Shown: positions 56,901-64,000 of the stretch, piece by piece | Position numbering within the stretch: position 1 is the stretch's first letter | Layout: the number at the start of each line of letters is the position of its first letter | Source: Lamellibrachia satsuma | Taxonomy: Eukaryota; Annelida; Polychaeta; Sabellida; Siboglinidae | NCBI GenBank assembly: GCA_033239005.1 | Contig: BSQZ01000070.1 | Coordinates: 2,231,617-2,295,616, forward strand | Direction: 5' to 3' | Length of the DNA stretch: 64,000 bases | Position numbers and translations under genes: made by a program | The notes under the pieces: generated by a model | Databases searched by the model: none | Seen by the model: only the letters and a program-made list of their open reading frames with translations | What the model was told of the DNA's origin: nothing

Positions 56901-59900
56901 ATTTCACTTACAGCTTAAATTTACATTGATGTTATTACATCGATCAATGCATCTACATAGTGAAATTCAGGCGCGTCATTCGCAGCCGGTGTTTATCTAC
57001 CCTTTCATTCAACACTGTGTGAATAATTACACGTTCCGCTGTTTAAATCTAACTGGCACGCTTATACAAGTTGACGCATTGAACACCCGATAGTCAGCAG
57101 TGCGCGTCTCCCACTTACAGCTGCTGCATCATATACTGCGTCGCAAAGAAACAGTCCCGGGCACAAACGCGCAAAGTCGTCGAGGTACGTGTAATTCCCG
57201 TGGTGGCTGTTCACGTTATCGTAGACGTATGCATACTTGAGATACATACGATTTACTTTGACTTCGCTAAATGATCGCATACACGCTCTTCTCTCCACCC
57301 GTGAGACAGTAACCACCCCACTACCAATGACATACCCAAATCTGACCGATGCACAAAACGTCGCTTATGCCATGTGCTTTCACAGCACACAGTTCATTGC
57401 AGTGGAATATTTGGGGCAATGCCCCTTGGCTTAATTTTATTCCCTTGTTTTTCTGTGTGTTTCCGTTGCGCCGCTACATGGTATCATGGGAAAACCCTTT
57501 ATACCTCAGCCATTTTTAAAGACACTGATTCCCCAGTTATTTGACCAGATATGGATAAACGTGAGTCCAGATCCAGGCACGGCATCCAATGTGTTCTCTT
57601 AATTATCCCCCAGAGTGCGCGACTTGAATAAATCGAAATACGTTGCTATTTTTGGGCTGAGTTTGGCAACATTGAAGCGTCAGTCCGCGACCGAGTTTGG
57701 CAGGGTTGAGGACTGAAGGGTTATTAATGGGAGACAACTCTTGCCCTCCTTTGCCCCCGAAATGCTAGATGTATGAATATGATAGGTAGACTAAAATTCC
57801 ATAAAAAATACACCACATTTCCACATGCAAGAACTACTCGAGAATGTATCAGATGCCCTGACACCCCAGACCTACCGCTCAGGTCAGGTCTAAAGAAGGA
57901 GATCTGCCGGTTTCAGCTGAGTGAGGGTATGCTGTACACATACATAATACTATGTTGAGTGAGGGTATGCGGTGCACATACATAATATTATGTTGAGTGA
58001 GGGTATGCGGTACACATATATAAGACTATGTTGTGTTACGGCGTGCGTACACATACATAATACTATGTTGAGTGAGGGTATGCGGTACACATACATAATA
58101 TTATGTTGAGTGAGGGTATGCGGAGCACATACATAATACTATGTTGTTTTACGGCATGCGGTACACATACGTAAGACTATGTTGTGTGACGACATGCGGA
58201 ACACATACGTAAGACTATGCTGTGTAACAGCTTGCGGTACACATGAATATGACTATGTTGTGGGAGAGCATGCTGAAGACATGTAAGTTGTACGTTGTTG
58301 AATACAATCTCCTTCTTTCGTTAAGTTACAGTTGTCGATCCACTCGATTGCTTTAGGAGAAGCTGTGTGGATATCGGTGATTCCGCCATTAAACACGAAC
58401 ATGCAGCAGTGGTTGACGGTGTGGTCAACGGTTGGAATGTTTGTGGTGCATCGTACGTTCATGTAGAGTTCTGATGCGGTTGATGGCGGTCCACTGGTGT
58501 CCATGTAGAGTTCTGATGCGGTTGATGGCGGTCCACTGGCGGTCATATAGAGTTCTGATGCGGTTGATGGCGGTCCACTGGCGTCCCTGTAGAGTTCTGA
58601 TGCGGTTGATGGCGGTCCACTGGCGGTCATATAGAGTTCTGATGCGGTTGATGGCGGTCCACTGGCGTCCATGTAGAGTTCTGATGCGGTTGATGGCGGT
58701 CCACTGGCGGTCATATAGAGTTCTGGTGCGATTGATGGCGGTCCACTGGTGTCCATGTAGAGTTCTGATGCGGTTGATGGCGGTCCACTGGCCGTCGAGG
58801 AAGGTCAAACCCGGGAGGTTCGATAGTGGGGTCCTGAACAAGATTCATCTTTCTAATGTCTGCTGCACCCCTCTCTCGCTTCCATCGCTCTTTCTCTGTC
58901 ATATTGGTTTCAATGCTGCTTCGGTCCAGAAAGGCTGTCGCACGGTCATTCTCCGTAGAACGTAGAAAATAGGATGAGGAAATCCAACCAGACCTTTAGA
59001 GAAATTGTTTAAAGGTAAACAGTTTTTTTATGATTGATGTATGTGTCTACGACAGGAAAATACTATCAGCAGTGCTCGCTACCCTTTCTACCATCCTATA
59101 CTTTAATCACACAATTGCCTTGTCCGCTTTTGGTGTCATTCCTGTTACGCCCGTGAGCATAACGAGTTCCGTGAGAAATCGCGAAATTTTACTGAAACAA
59201 ATACAACAGAAAGACGACACATTTGCCCATTTCCAGCAAGCATCAAACAAGACTGGAAATATTATTAATGAAACAGACACGTGAAGAGAACAGCCAAATT
59301 GTTGCTTTGGGCCAATGTCTACCAATTATTGAGCGATAACATAACTACTAGACTTCAACAAACCAAACTGTCTCTTTCACATCCATACGGAGCAGCAGCA
59401 GAGGTGGAGAGAACTTCGATCATATCTTTTTAGCATTTCACAAGAGTAACAAAAATGACTCGATAGTAACAGGAATGACACAGGTAGATAAAAGCAGTTC
59501 ACAGAAGAGAACATTATTCAGGGGCTTGTGTCTAAGAATATAATCAAAAATGATAGTCAGCATTTTGATTGCAACATTCAAACAATCCAATTGTTCACAA
59601 TCGAATATTTTATTATCCCTGAAACCACAGAACTATTAAAAACTGTCAACAGAGCCCTGGTAACGAGGCCATGGCGCATTAAGTGGCCAATATCTCTTCT
59701 TGTCATCTGACAATAGCCTCCATGTGGTTGGGTTTACCTGTCGCCGATTCTTGGTCACTTGAGTGACATCACCCACTCATGCGCTGTACCAGCAGAGGTC
59801 TCTGATCACTAGCCAGAAAAACCTGTTCGATCCGATACGACATATGCAGTCGACCTCGACACCTGTCTCGACTCTCTGCGTGATGATGTCTGTGTAAGGC

Positions 59901-62900
59901 TTACCCTTGTACAACACACCACTTTCCAATTGCGATGTCGATCCCTTCACCTTCCACCGTCGCAATGGGTCCGCCCTACGAAGAAAATGAAACATGTGTC
60001 TCATGTGGCCATTATGTTGGTGGGACAATGTTTAGAATTCTAAGAATATATTTCATACCAAGCTAGCATCTGATTTTGTGAATTCATCGTGGAGCTGGCT
60101 TCAAGTAACAATATGCAGGAATCACCTTATACACGTTTAGTAGCATATACTGAATGTAATCCGCATAGATGTGTCGCCTCAACACTTTGACTTTAAGCCA
60201 CGAGCATCCGACATCAATAAGTAGGATTACGATACAGAGGGAAGTGTAGAGGCGGCACGGCATGCAAGGCTGCAAGTGTAGAGGCGGCAAGGCTGCAAGT
60301 GTAGAGGCGACACGGCATGCAAGGCTGCAAGTGTAGAGGCGACACGGCATGCAAGGCTGCAAGTGTAGAGGCGGCACGGCATGCAAGGCTGCAAGTGTAG
60401 AGGCGACACTGCATGCAAGGCTGCAAGTGTAGAGGCGGCACGGCATGCAAGGCTGCAAGTGTAGAGGCGGCACGGCATGCAAGGCTGCAAGTGTAGAGGC
60501 GACACGGCATGCAAGGCTGCAAGTGTAGAGGCGGCACTGCATGCAAGGCTGCAAGTGTAGAGGCGGCACGGCATGCAAGGCTGCAAGTGTAGAGGCGGCA
60601 CGGCATGCAAGGCTGCAAGTGTAGAGGCGGCACGGCATGCAAGGCTACAAGTGTAGAGGCGGCACGGCATGCAAGGCTGCAAGTGTTCCTAAATGGCAGC
60701 GGGGTCGTGCTGCCTCGAATAAAAAATACAGTAAAATGGGAAAAACCGGTCGGTTACATAGAGACATCGTGTGTGGGTCAGCCCGGCCAGCAGTTATCAG
60801 TCTATCCGGGTCAGTCCGGCCATCAGTCATCAGTCTATCCCGGTCAGTCTCTGAGCACGTTTTCTGTTCTTTTCTGCTTTCATTTCCACTTTCATAATCT
60901 TGGCATTTAAATGAGCTAACTTTTTGTAGCACTTCGCCCGGTCTCTTCTGACAAAACCGGCGTCCGGCCCGACGACGTCCGGCCTGACGACGTCCGGCCC
61001 GACGACGTCCGGCCTGACGATGTCTGGAAATGATCCAATGATACTTGTTTATTTATAACCCTACTTCTTTCTAATATCACTAAATTACTTACGATGCTTC
61101 GGACCGTTGAAGCGTTGGAGTTGGAGGAGGAGTCTTAATAACTGCGGAGACGGTCGCCACAAGTTTGGCTGACGCCGCTGCTTCCGCTGCTTCGTGTTGG
61201 CGATGTCCTAGTTGCGACCACACAGCTTCACCAGCTCTTTTTTTACATACAAAGCGCGTCTTTTGAGATCTGCATCACGCCGCGCTCTGCGTGCTGCTGT
61301 TTTTCAGCAGCAAACTGGGTTTTTCTGATAACTTTACCCATTTTATCATCCACGCTTGAAAAAAACGAAAGCTTCATTTTACATCTATCACATGCTAAAA
61401 CTCGTTTAGATGAAAATTTTAATGAAGGGCGCTGGCTCCAACCCTACAGTCTGGACACCAACAACAAAATAGGACTGCACGAATTATACTGTGTGAGCTC
61501 GTCATGTCTGCTCTGTCACGACACCGTCATGTCTGCTCTGTCACGACACCGTCATGTCTGCTCTGTCACGACACCGTCATGTCTGCTCTGTCACGACACC
61601 GTCATTGGGTTACTAAGAATGAACATTAAGAGAAATACGCCATAAAAAAAACTTGTTTTATTAATTTCGATTCGACGAATGCAGCGACCCGAACATTGGG
61701 ACAAGAGCAAGAGGCTGATTTTGCTAATTTTGGACCTTGTCTTCATTCCAAAAGTCATCCACATTGGACTCGAATAGTATGGAGAGTTCGCATCTGGTCC
61801 ATATGCGTTGACAACGAAAGTTTGCTCAGTCAAACTAATTAAAAATAAAAATTCCTGCAACTGGAACTCAAGTTATACGTTCTATGGAGAATGACCGATG
61901 TGTAAGTCTGTTATGTCGCGATATGCACGGGGGGGTGCATACATAAAACGAAGTTCGCAAATGGTACGTATTAATTAACTCAGTTACACAATCATTAATA
62001 CCCACCATGTTGTTTTCAAATCGACTATGTCATTTGGATATTTACGCAGGTAGCGTATGCTCTTTTGTAGAAATGGCGCCATTTGTATCACAAAGTGCAC
62101 GAGCGCAACTTGTTCTACGGTGCTCAGAACAAGAAGGACATAGGCCAGTACCCGAGAGTCGGACAGTACGTGCAACTTGCACAAGTGGAGCATGTCCAGT
62201 ACAAGAGGCCACCACACGTGGAACAAACCCAGTACAAGAGGCCACCACACATGCAACAAGCCCAGTACAAGAGGCCACCACACATGCAACAAACCCAGTA
62301 CCAAAGACTTCCAAACTTGGGAGACGAGAACAGAAACGTAAATTCCAGTTTCGCGTCAACAACTGGCCACTTTGGCGCGAGTCTCTCCCATGCGGAAGCA
62401 GGTCCCGGTATGTTCACACGCCGAACTTGCAGTTCGCAATGTTGTAGAATTAACATTCCATACATTGACCCAAGAAGCCACGAATGTGTGTACTGGTGAA
62501 GGATAAGTTACTTAGTCACGTGTCCGTGTCGACTGTTCTCACAGACAGGGCCGCTGCGAGTTAGAACTATGCCGGCTGTAAGTGTCACAACCTGTTTTTT
62601 AATGTGCGCTCTAATTCCAGCCATTTCTAGTGGTCCTTAAGTCGTTCAGTAATCGGATATATTGTTTATTTGTTTATGCGTAACGAGACACAATTAACAC
62701 TTGCTAAAAACTGATATTCGACTTTTCTATCTTAGATGATTGGCGATACAAACGCTTGACCACGACTGGCCCGGCGTGTGGTCCACAGCCCACCGGCCGC
62801 GAGCGGCGCTTGGACGGGGCAAGCGGCGACAGGTCGGCAAGCAGACGGCGGCTGCACGACCTGTCAGCCCGCGCCGGCGTGTCACCGTCCCTCTACAGCC

Positions 62901-63193
62901 ACAGTGCCAGGCTGGGAGGCGTCAAGTCGGGCCAGCGACGACGTCTCGACACGACTCGATATCACTGGGAAACGGTGCCGCTGTTGATACGTGGCTTCGG
63001 CAAAACACCGCAGCCGCTGCTGCCTGACTGCCGGCTAAGGAACGTCACTAGCATGGTTACCCGTTCTCATAAAGCACCCTCTCCACTCACCCGCTACTTA
63101 CCCCACAACTCGCCTCATCTCCTTCACGGCGACAGACCCAGCGCCACGAGACCGCGCAACGTTAACCCCAGACATTCTAGTTGGACGAGATGA
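47826..63193 (+). CDS. Putative Ig / cysteine-rich type I membrane receptor (gene B)
   Basis: Exons joined by phase: 47826-47922 (signal peptide), 50071-50334 (Ig), 51700-51875, 52198-52302 and 53481-53622 (second cysteine-rich, Ig-like region), 54629-54796 (GCC2/GCC3-like module), 55585-55681 (transmembrane), 57769-57920 (juxtamembrane). Then possibly 58332-58452 and 59056-59152, and finally 62071-62407 and 62736-63193 (tail, stop TGA). All joins up to 57920, and the last one, agree in phase. The link from 57920 to 62071 needs at least one more exon whose choice is uncertain. Role inferred: cell-surface recognition with a cytoplasmic tail of tandem YKRPPH motifs and an Arg/Pro-rich C-terminus. 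I do not recognise a named family. The pieces could be two genes, but all lie on one strand in a sensible order. Confidence 0.5.
48497..48625. repeat. ~64-bp direct repeat (2 units) in intron 1 of gene B
   Basis: Two copies share TTGGAGGGCC, TGATCGCCCA, GTCACC and CACAAATAAAGAAA-type ends. Confidence 0.7.
48775..48914 (+). CDS. Candidate alternative terminal exon of gene B
   Basis: After an AG at 48774 with a T-rich tract, phase 1, it encodes VTCAAKEMEQLGLHDHDCGL then YMWPGRRMVWLMQ and a stop. An AATAAA lies within it. Splicing exon 1 to this would give a small secreted cysteine-containing peptide. GC content and the protein-like text stand out from the intron, but no homology was recognised. 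Confidence 0.3.
48915..50070. other. Intron sequence, nothing firm
   Basis: A run of G (about 49,446-49,456) and some short duplicated phrases (AAGGCC, GGCCACC). No exon recognised. Confidence 0.4.
50071..50334 (+). CDS. Gene B exon 2: Ig domain
   Basis: Acceptor TTCCTCGTAG, donor ATTG|GTAAAT; phase 1 both sides, as usual for Ig exons. Encodes IIVLRGKTFVLPCVANGTN (B-strand Cys), YTWRYGED (core Trp) and ARDTGSYVCELSG (D-x-G-x-Y-x-C). Potential N-glycosylation sites at NGT and NYT. About 88 residues, a complete V/I-type domain. Confidence 0.85.
50366..50790 (-). mobile_element. LINE-A/LINE-C 3' end fragments
   Basis: Begins with the CTTGTTAAAT-type tail and 3' UTR of LINE-A in reverse orientation (to about 50,560). 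It continues with degraded C-terminal coding like LINE-C, including a 30-bp direct duplication around TCCTTTACTAATTTTACC. Confidence 0.75.
50791..51427. other. Intron 2 of gene B, nothing recognised
   Basis: Unique AT-rich sequence. Confidence 0.4.
51430..51508. repeat. 21-bp repeat (about 3.5 units)
   Basis: Unit GCGCCCTCCACTAGACACCAC. Confidence 0.9.
51700..51875 (+). CDS. Gene B exon 3: cysteine-rich, Ig-like region, part 1
   Basis: Acceptor TTATTTCAG, donor GGAATG|GTGAAC; phase 1 in, phase 0 out. Encodes VYGIMVPCNDTRDRHKVEGA, RRYLCARKSNCLYSLQYFCR. Four cysteines and a glycosylation site (NDT). Confidence 0.6.
52198..52302 (+). CDS. Gene B exon 4: Ig-like region, part 2
   Basis: Acceptor GTCTGCTGCAG, donor AAGAC|GTAAGT; phase 0 both sides. 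Encodes NELVLKITNNVISLPNVASC and GPQCSDKIALQRTQD. Confidence 0.65.
52465..53400. repeat. 47-bp pyrimidine-rich minisatellite upstream of exon 5 (about 19 units)
   Basis: Unit TGTTAATCTCTCCAACCTCG then TCTTTCAATCAATGTCTTTC and CGTTGTA. It resembles repeated branchpoint/polypyrimidine tracts (CTAAT/TTAATC plus CTTTC). It ends about 80 bp before the exon 5 acceptor. Confidence 0.85.
53481..53622 (+). CDS. Gene B exon 5: Ig-like region, part 3
   Basis: Acceptor GTCCGACGCAG, donor GTGCA|GTATGT; phase 0 in, phase 1 out. Encodes LVAAFIEGEKLHFDGVYALD and SRSSEGTTFVCQAGW. The SEGTTFVCQAG stretch fits the F strand of an Ig fold with a diverged D-x-G-x-Y motif. Confidence 0.65.
53623..54628. other. Intron 5 of gene B
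   Basis: A short GTGCGTGC microsatellite lies near 53,655-53,685, and a doubled AGCAACCGATCCGTGA phrase near 54,425-54,470. No exon recognised. Confidence 0.4.
54629..54796 (+). CDS. Gene B exon 6: GCC2/GCC3-type cysteine module
   Basis: Acceptor GTGTTCCAG, donor AGAG|GTGAGA; phase 1 both sides. Encodes ACPAGKYGRSGSKGCQDCPI and GTFQSHYGRSECIECPGDKT then a TTDAEGS...C end. The C-P-x-G-x-Y / C-x-x-C-P-x-G-T-F / C-x-x-C-P pattern is the ephrin-receptor-like (GCC2/GCC3) repeat found in many metazoan extracellular proteins. Confidence 0.8.
54797..54905. repeat. (GCGT)n-like microsatellite
   Basis: GTGCGTGCGTGC runs just after the exon 6 donor. Confidence 0.8.
54940..55584. repeat. Minisatellite whose units copy the exon 7 acceptor (about 20 units)
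   Basis: Units read CTCTGTACTACAGGTCCGTG then TGTACTAGCTTG, 28-34 bp. The real exon 7 border is TCTGTACTACAG|GTCCGTGTGTG. Most units keep TACTACAG|GTCCGTGTG, so the intron holds a ladder of acceptor-like sites. Confidence 0.85.
55585..55681 (+). CDS. Gene B exon 7: transmembrane segment
   Basis: Acceptor TACTACAG, donor GCAT|GTAAGT; phase 1 in, phase 2 out. Encodes VSVAWQILQTHKAVLFALLF then GCVLALTGC. The AVLFALLFGCVLALTGC run is a clear membrane span. Confidence 0.7.
55960..56940 (+). mobile_element. LINE-F, degraded non-LTR reverse transcriptase
   Basis: Broken frames give SSSGKGGISTKLLKLI, then after a ~200-bp insertion MAKVIPTFKK and a PMSLLPAFSKVF-like stretch and QYGF-like debris. This is the palm entry of a non-LTR reverse transcriptase (usual form GISTKLLK...AKVIPIFKK...RPISLLPAISKVFE). 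Heavily decayed. Confidence 0.65.
57119..57266 (-). CDS. Candidate antisense exon, unidentified
   Basis: On the - strand, between CATTTAG and GCAGCT|GTAAGT, it encodes EVKVNRMYLKYAYVYDNVNS, HHGNYTYLDDFARLCPGLFL and CDAVYDAAA. Amino-acid composition and splice signals look real, but no partner exon or family was found. Confidence 0.25.
57769..57920 (+). CDS. Gene B exon 8: juxtamembrane region
   Basis: Acceptor with a strong pyrimidine tract (CCTCCTTTGCCCCCG...CTAG), phase 2 in. Donor CTGA|GTGAGG, phase 1 out. Encodes CMNMIGRLKFHKKYTTFPHA and RTTRECIRCPDTPDLPLRSG. The basic RLKFHKK right after the span is a good stop-transfer signal. Confidence 0.5.
57921..58255. repeat. Minisatellite whose units copy the exon 8 donor (about 8 units)
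   Basis: Units read GTTGAGTGAGGGTATGCGGT then ACACATACATAATACTAT, about 38-40 bp. The exon 8 donor reads CTGA|GTGAGGGTATGC. Later units decay to GTGTGACGACATGCGG. Confidence 0.8.
58332..58452 (+). CDS. Candidate gene B exon after exon 8
   Basis: Acceptor CTTCTTTCGTTAAGTTACAG is strong, phase 1 in, and the frame reads VDPLDCFRRSCVDIGDSAIK then HEHAAVVDGVVNGWNVCGAS before a stop. A GTACGT at 58,453 is a possible donor with phase 2 out, which would meet the exon at 59,056. Moderate at best. Confidence 0.35.
58466..58795. repeat. 42-bp minisatellite (about 8 units)
   Basis: Unit GTTCTGATGCGGTTGATGGC then GGTCCACTGGCGTCCATGTA and GA, in two alternating variants. 14 codons, hence long artefactual frames on both strands. 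Confidence 0.9.
59056..59152 (+). CDS. Candidate gene B exon with a hydrophobic stretch
   Basis: Acceptor CTACGACAG, phase 2 in. Donor ACGCCC|GTGAGC, phase 0 out, which fits the exon at 62,071. Encodes KILSAVLATLSTILYFNHTI then ALSAFGVIP. Unspliced, the frame runs on to a stop at 59,284. It could be a second hydrophobic segment or an alternative membrane anchor. Confidence 0.35.
59153..60240. other. Intronic sequence; one weak antisense frame
   Basis: On the - strand at 59,777-60,028 a frame reads YKGKPYTDIITQRVETGVEV then DCICRIGSNRFFWLVIRDLC after a TTTTCTTCGTAG acceptor-like site. It is protein-like but isolated. Nothing else recognised. Confidence 0.3.
60246..60690. repeat. 32-bp minisatellite (about 14 units)
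   Basis: Unit AGGCGGCACGGCATGCAAGG then CTGCAAGTGTAG. 32 is not a multiple of three, so all three antisense frames cycle through the same 32-residue repeat. Not coding. Confidence 0.9.
60691..61500. other. Intron, with a short RPDDV-coding repeat
   Basis: At 60,930-61,030, after TTTTTGTAG, one frame reads LRPVSSDK and four RPDDV units before a stop. The repeat is a 15-bp tandem (GACGACGTCCGGCCT). It could be an alternative last exon in phase with exon 8, but evidence is thin. Confidence 0.3.
61500..61602. repeat. 25-bp repeat (4 units)
   Basis: Unit CATGTCTGCTCTGTCACGAC then ACCGT. Confidence 0.95.
62071..62407 (+). CDS. Gene B exon: cytoplasmic tail with YKRPPH repeats
   Basis: Acceptor TGCTCTTTTGTAG, phase 0 in. 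Donor CCCG|GTATGT, phase 1 out. Begins KWRHLYHKVHERNLFYGAQN, then three 11-residue repeats with the core QYKRPPHMQQ and a fourth diverged copy (QYQRLPN). The repeat is 33 bp at the DNA level. The Tyr-Lys-Arg-Pro-Pro core could bind SH2 or SH3 domains when modified (inference). Confidence 0.6.
62736..63193 (+). CDS. Gene B last exon: Arg/Pro-rich C-terminus
   Basis: Acceptor TTTTCTATCTTAG, phase 1 in, matching the previous exon (G|AT gives Asp). Encodes DWRYKRLTTTGPACGPQPTG, RRRLDTTRYHWETVPLLIRG and SPLTRYLPHNSPHLLHGD, then TGA. 151 residues, low complexity, GC-rich. No domain was recognised. Confidence 0.6.
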
Positions 63194-63290
63194 CAACGTT
63201 AACCCCAGACATTCTAGTTGGACGAGATGACAACGTTAACCCCAGACATTCTAGTTGGACAAGATGACAACGTTAACCCCAGACATTTTT
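63160..63290. repeat. 37-bp minisatellite that copies the stop-codon region of gene B (about 3.5 units)
   Basis: Unit GACAACGTTAACCCCAGACA then TTCTAGTTGGACGAGAT. The first copy is the coding end (...NPRHSSWTR plus TGA). Later copies lie in the 3' UTR. Confidence 0.85.
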
Positions 63291-63304
63291 ATGTGCGCAG
63301 TCTT

Positions 63305-63615
63305 CTTACTTGGCGAGCAGCTGAGGGCGGGCACTGACGCAAGGCACCAATGAAGACGTAGTCTTCTTCCTTGGCTGAGCAGCTGGAGGCGAGCGCTGAC
63401 GCAAGGCACCAAGGAAGGCGTTGACTTCTTCCTTGGCTGAGCAGCTGAGGGCGGGCGCTAACGCGAGGCACCAAGGAAGACGTTGACTTGTTTCTTGGCT
63501 GAACAGCTGAGGGCGGGCGCTGACGCAAGGCACCAAGGAAGACGTTGACTTCGTCCTTGGCTGAGCAGCCGAGGGCGGGCGCTAACGCGAGGCACCAAGG
63601 AAGACGTTGACTTCT
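63305..63615. repeat. 60-bp minisatellite (about 5 units)
   Basis: Unit includes CTTCCTTGGCTGAGCAGCTG, GGGCGGGCGCTGACGC and AAGGCACCAAGGAAGACGTT. 20 codons, hence an artefactual antisense frame. Confidence 0.9.
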
Positions 63616-64000
63616 TTCTTGAAATGCATGGAATATGTAGATAATTTGTTCAAACCATGTATCGTCTTGAAATGCAACTGTAGTTACTTTCTTGTATATC
63701 AAATATATACTCTCCTTTGTCTAAGACTATGTCGGGTGTGAGAAAGGCAAGTAACTGGCTCCTGAAAAATGGCAGCTTTGGGCAAGTGAGGCTCGTTAGT
63801 TTTTTTTATGGCAGCTTATCTAGGTAAAGGCTTACCCTGATTCAAAACCCCCACTGCCTTGTGGGCATTCTCATGAGAGGGGAAGGCTAGGGGAACGTGG
63901 TCTGATGCCTACTTCGGCATCTTTCCGGCACCTCCTGCAAACATGTAGGTACCAGTCGCAGTGCTCTGCTTTCCTCTGGACCCAACCGACAAGAACGAGA
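63616..64000. other. 3' flank, possible retroelement end
   Basis: Text such as CTTTCCTCTGGACCCAACCG near the edge looks like an interspersed repeat end, but I cannot name it. No gene seen. Confidence 0.3.

Noticed and set aside
58253..58965. Overlapping frames of 138-177 codons on both strands
   Set aside because: 42-bp array artefact.
60084..60682. Three overlapping antisense frames of 140-184 codons
   Set aside because: A 32-bp array shifts frame each unit, so all three frames show the same repeat.
61591..61860. Antisense frame resembling a LINE endonuclease (VNAYGPDANSPYYSS)
   Set aside because: Too short and degraded to separate from chance; noted only.

Overview
The window is metazoan nuclear DNA, not prokaryotic. 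It carries multi-exon genes with GT/AG introns, 5'-truncated non-LTR retrotransposons, a Gypsy-type LTR element, a PIF/Harbinger relict, a pogo-like MITE, a tRNA-derived SINE and very many intronic minisatellites. The repeat content suggests a marine invertebrate or basal chordate. I cannot fix the species.

Two host genes lie head to tail on the + strand. Gene A (about 10.3-42.2 kb) can be assembled from 22 exons whose splice phases all agree. Together they give an open frame of about 867 codons with the order CARD - coiled coil - PDZ - SH3 - degenerate guanylate kinase. This is the architecture of the CARMA scaffolds (CARD10/11/14), which bind BCL10 and MALT1 and activate NF-kB. Gene B (about 47.8-63.2 kb) encodes a putative type I membrane receptor: signal peptide, Ig domain, a second cysteine-rich Ig-like region, a GCC2/GCC3-type cysteine module, a transmembrane segment, and a tail with tandem YKRPPH repeats. 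I do not recognise a named family for gene B, and its joins after the transmembrane exon are uncertain.

Layout: 0-10 kb is nested transposons. A 7.8 kb element with long inverted repeats carries a LINE copy, which in turn carries a second LINE. 10-42 kb is gene A, with introns filled by minisatellites, LINEs, a SINE, a Harbinger relict and a 4.45 kb Gypsy element itself hit by a LINE. 42-48 kb is intergenic, with (TA)n tracts, a 1.0 kb pogo-like MITE and LINE debris. 48-63 kb is gene B. 63.2-64 kb is 3' flank with tandem repeats.

The most unusual pattern is that many minisatellites start exactly at exon-intron junctions, so every unit carries a copy of the neighbouring splice site. Donors are copied after exons 3, 8, 15 and 17 of gene A and after one tail exon of gene B. 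Acceptors are copied before exons 9 and 21 of gene A and before the transmembrane exon of gene B. The exon 17 array has 48-bp units (16 codons, no stops), so each of its roughly 23 donor copies would splice in the same phase.
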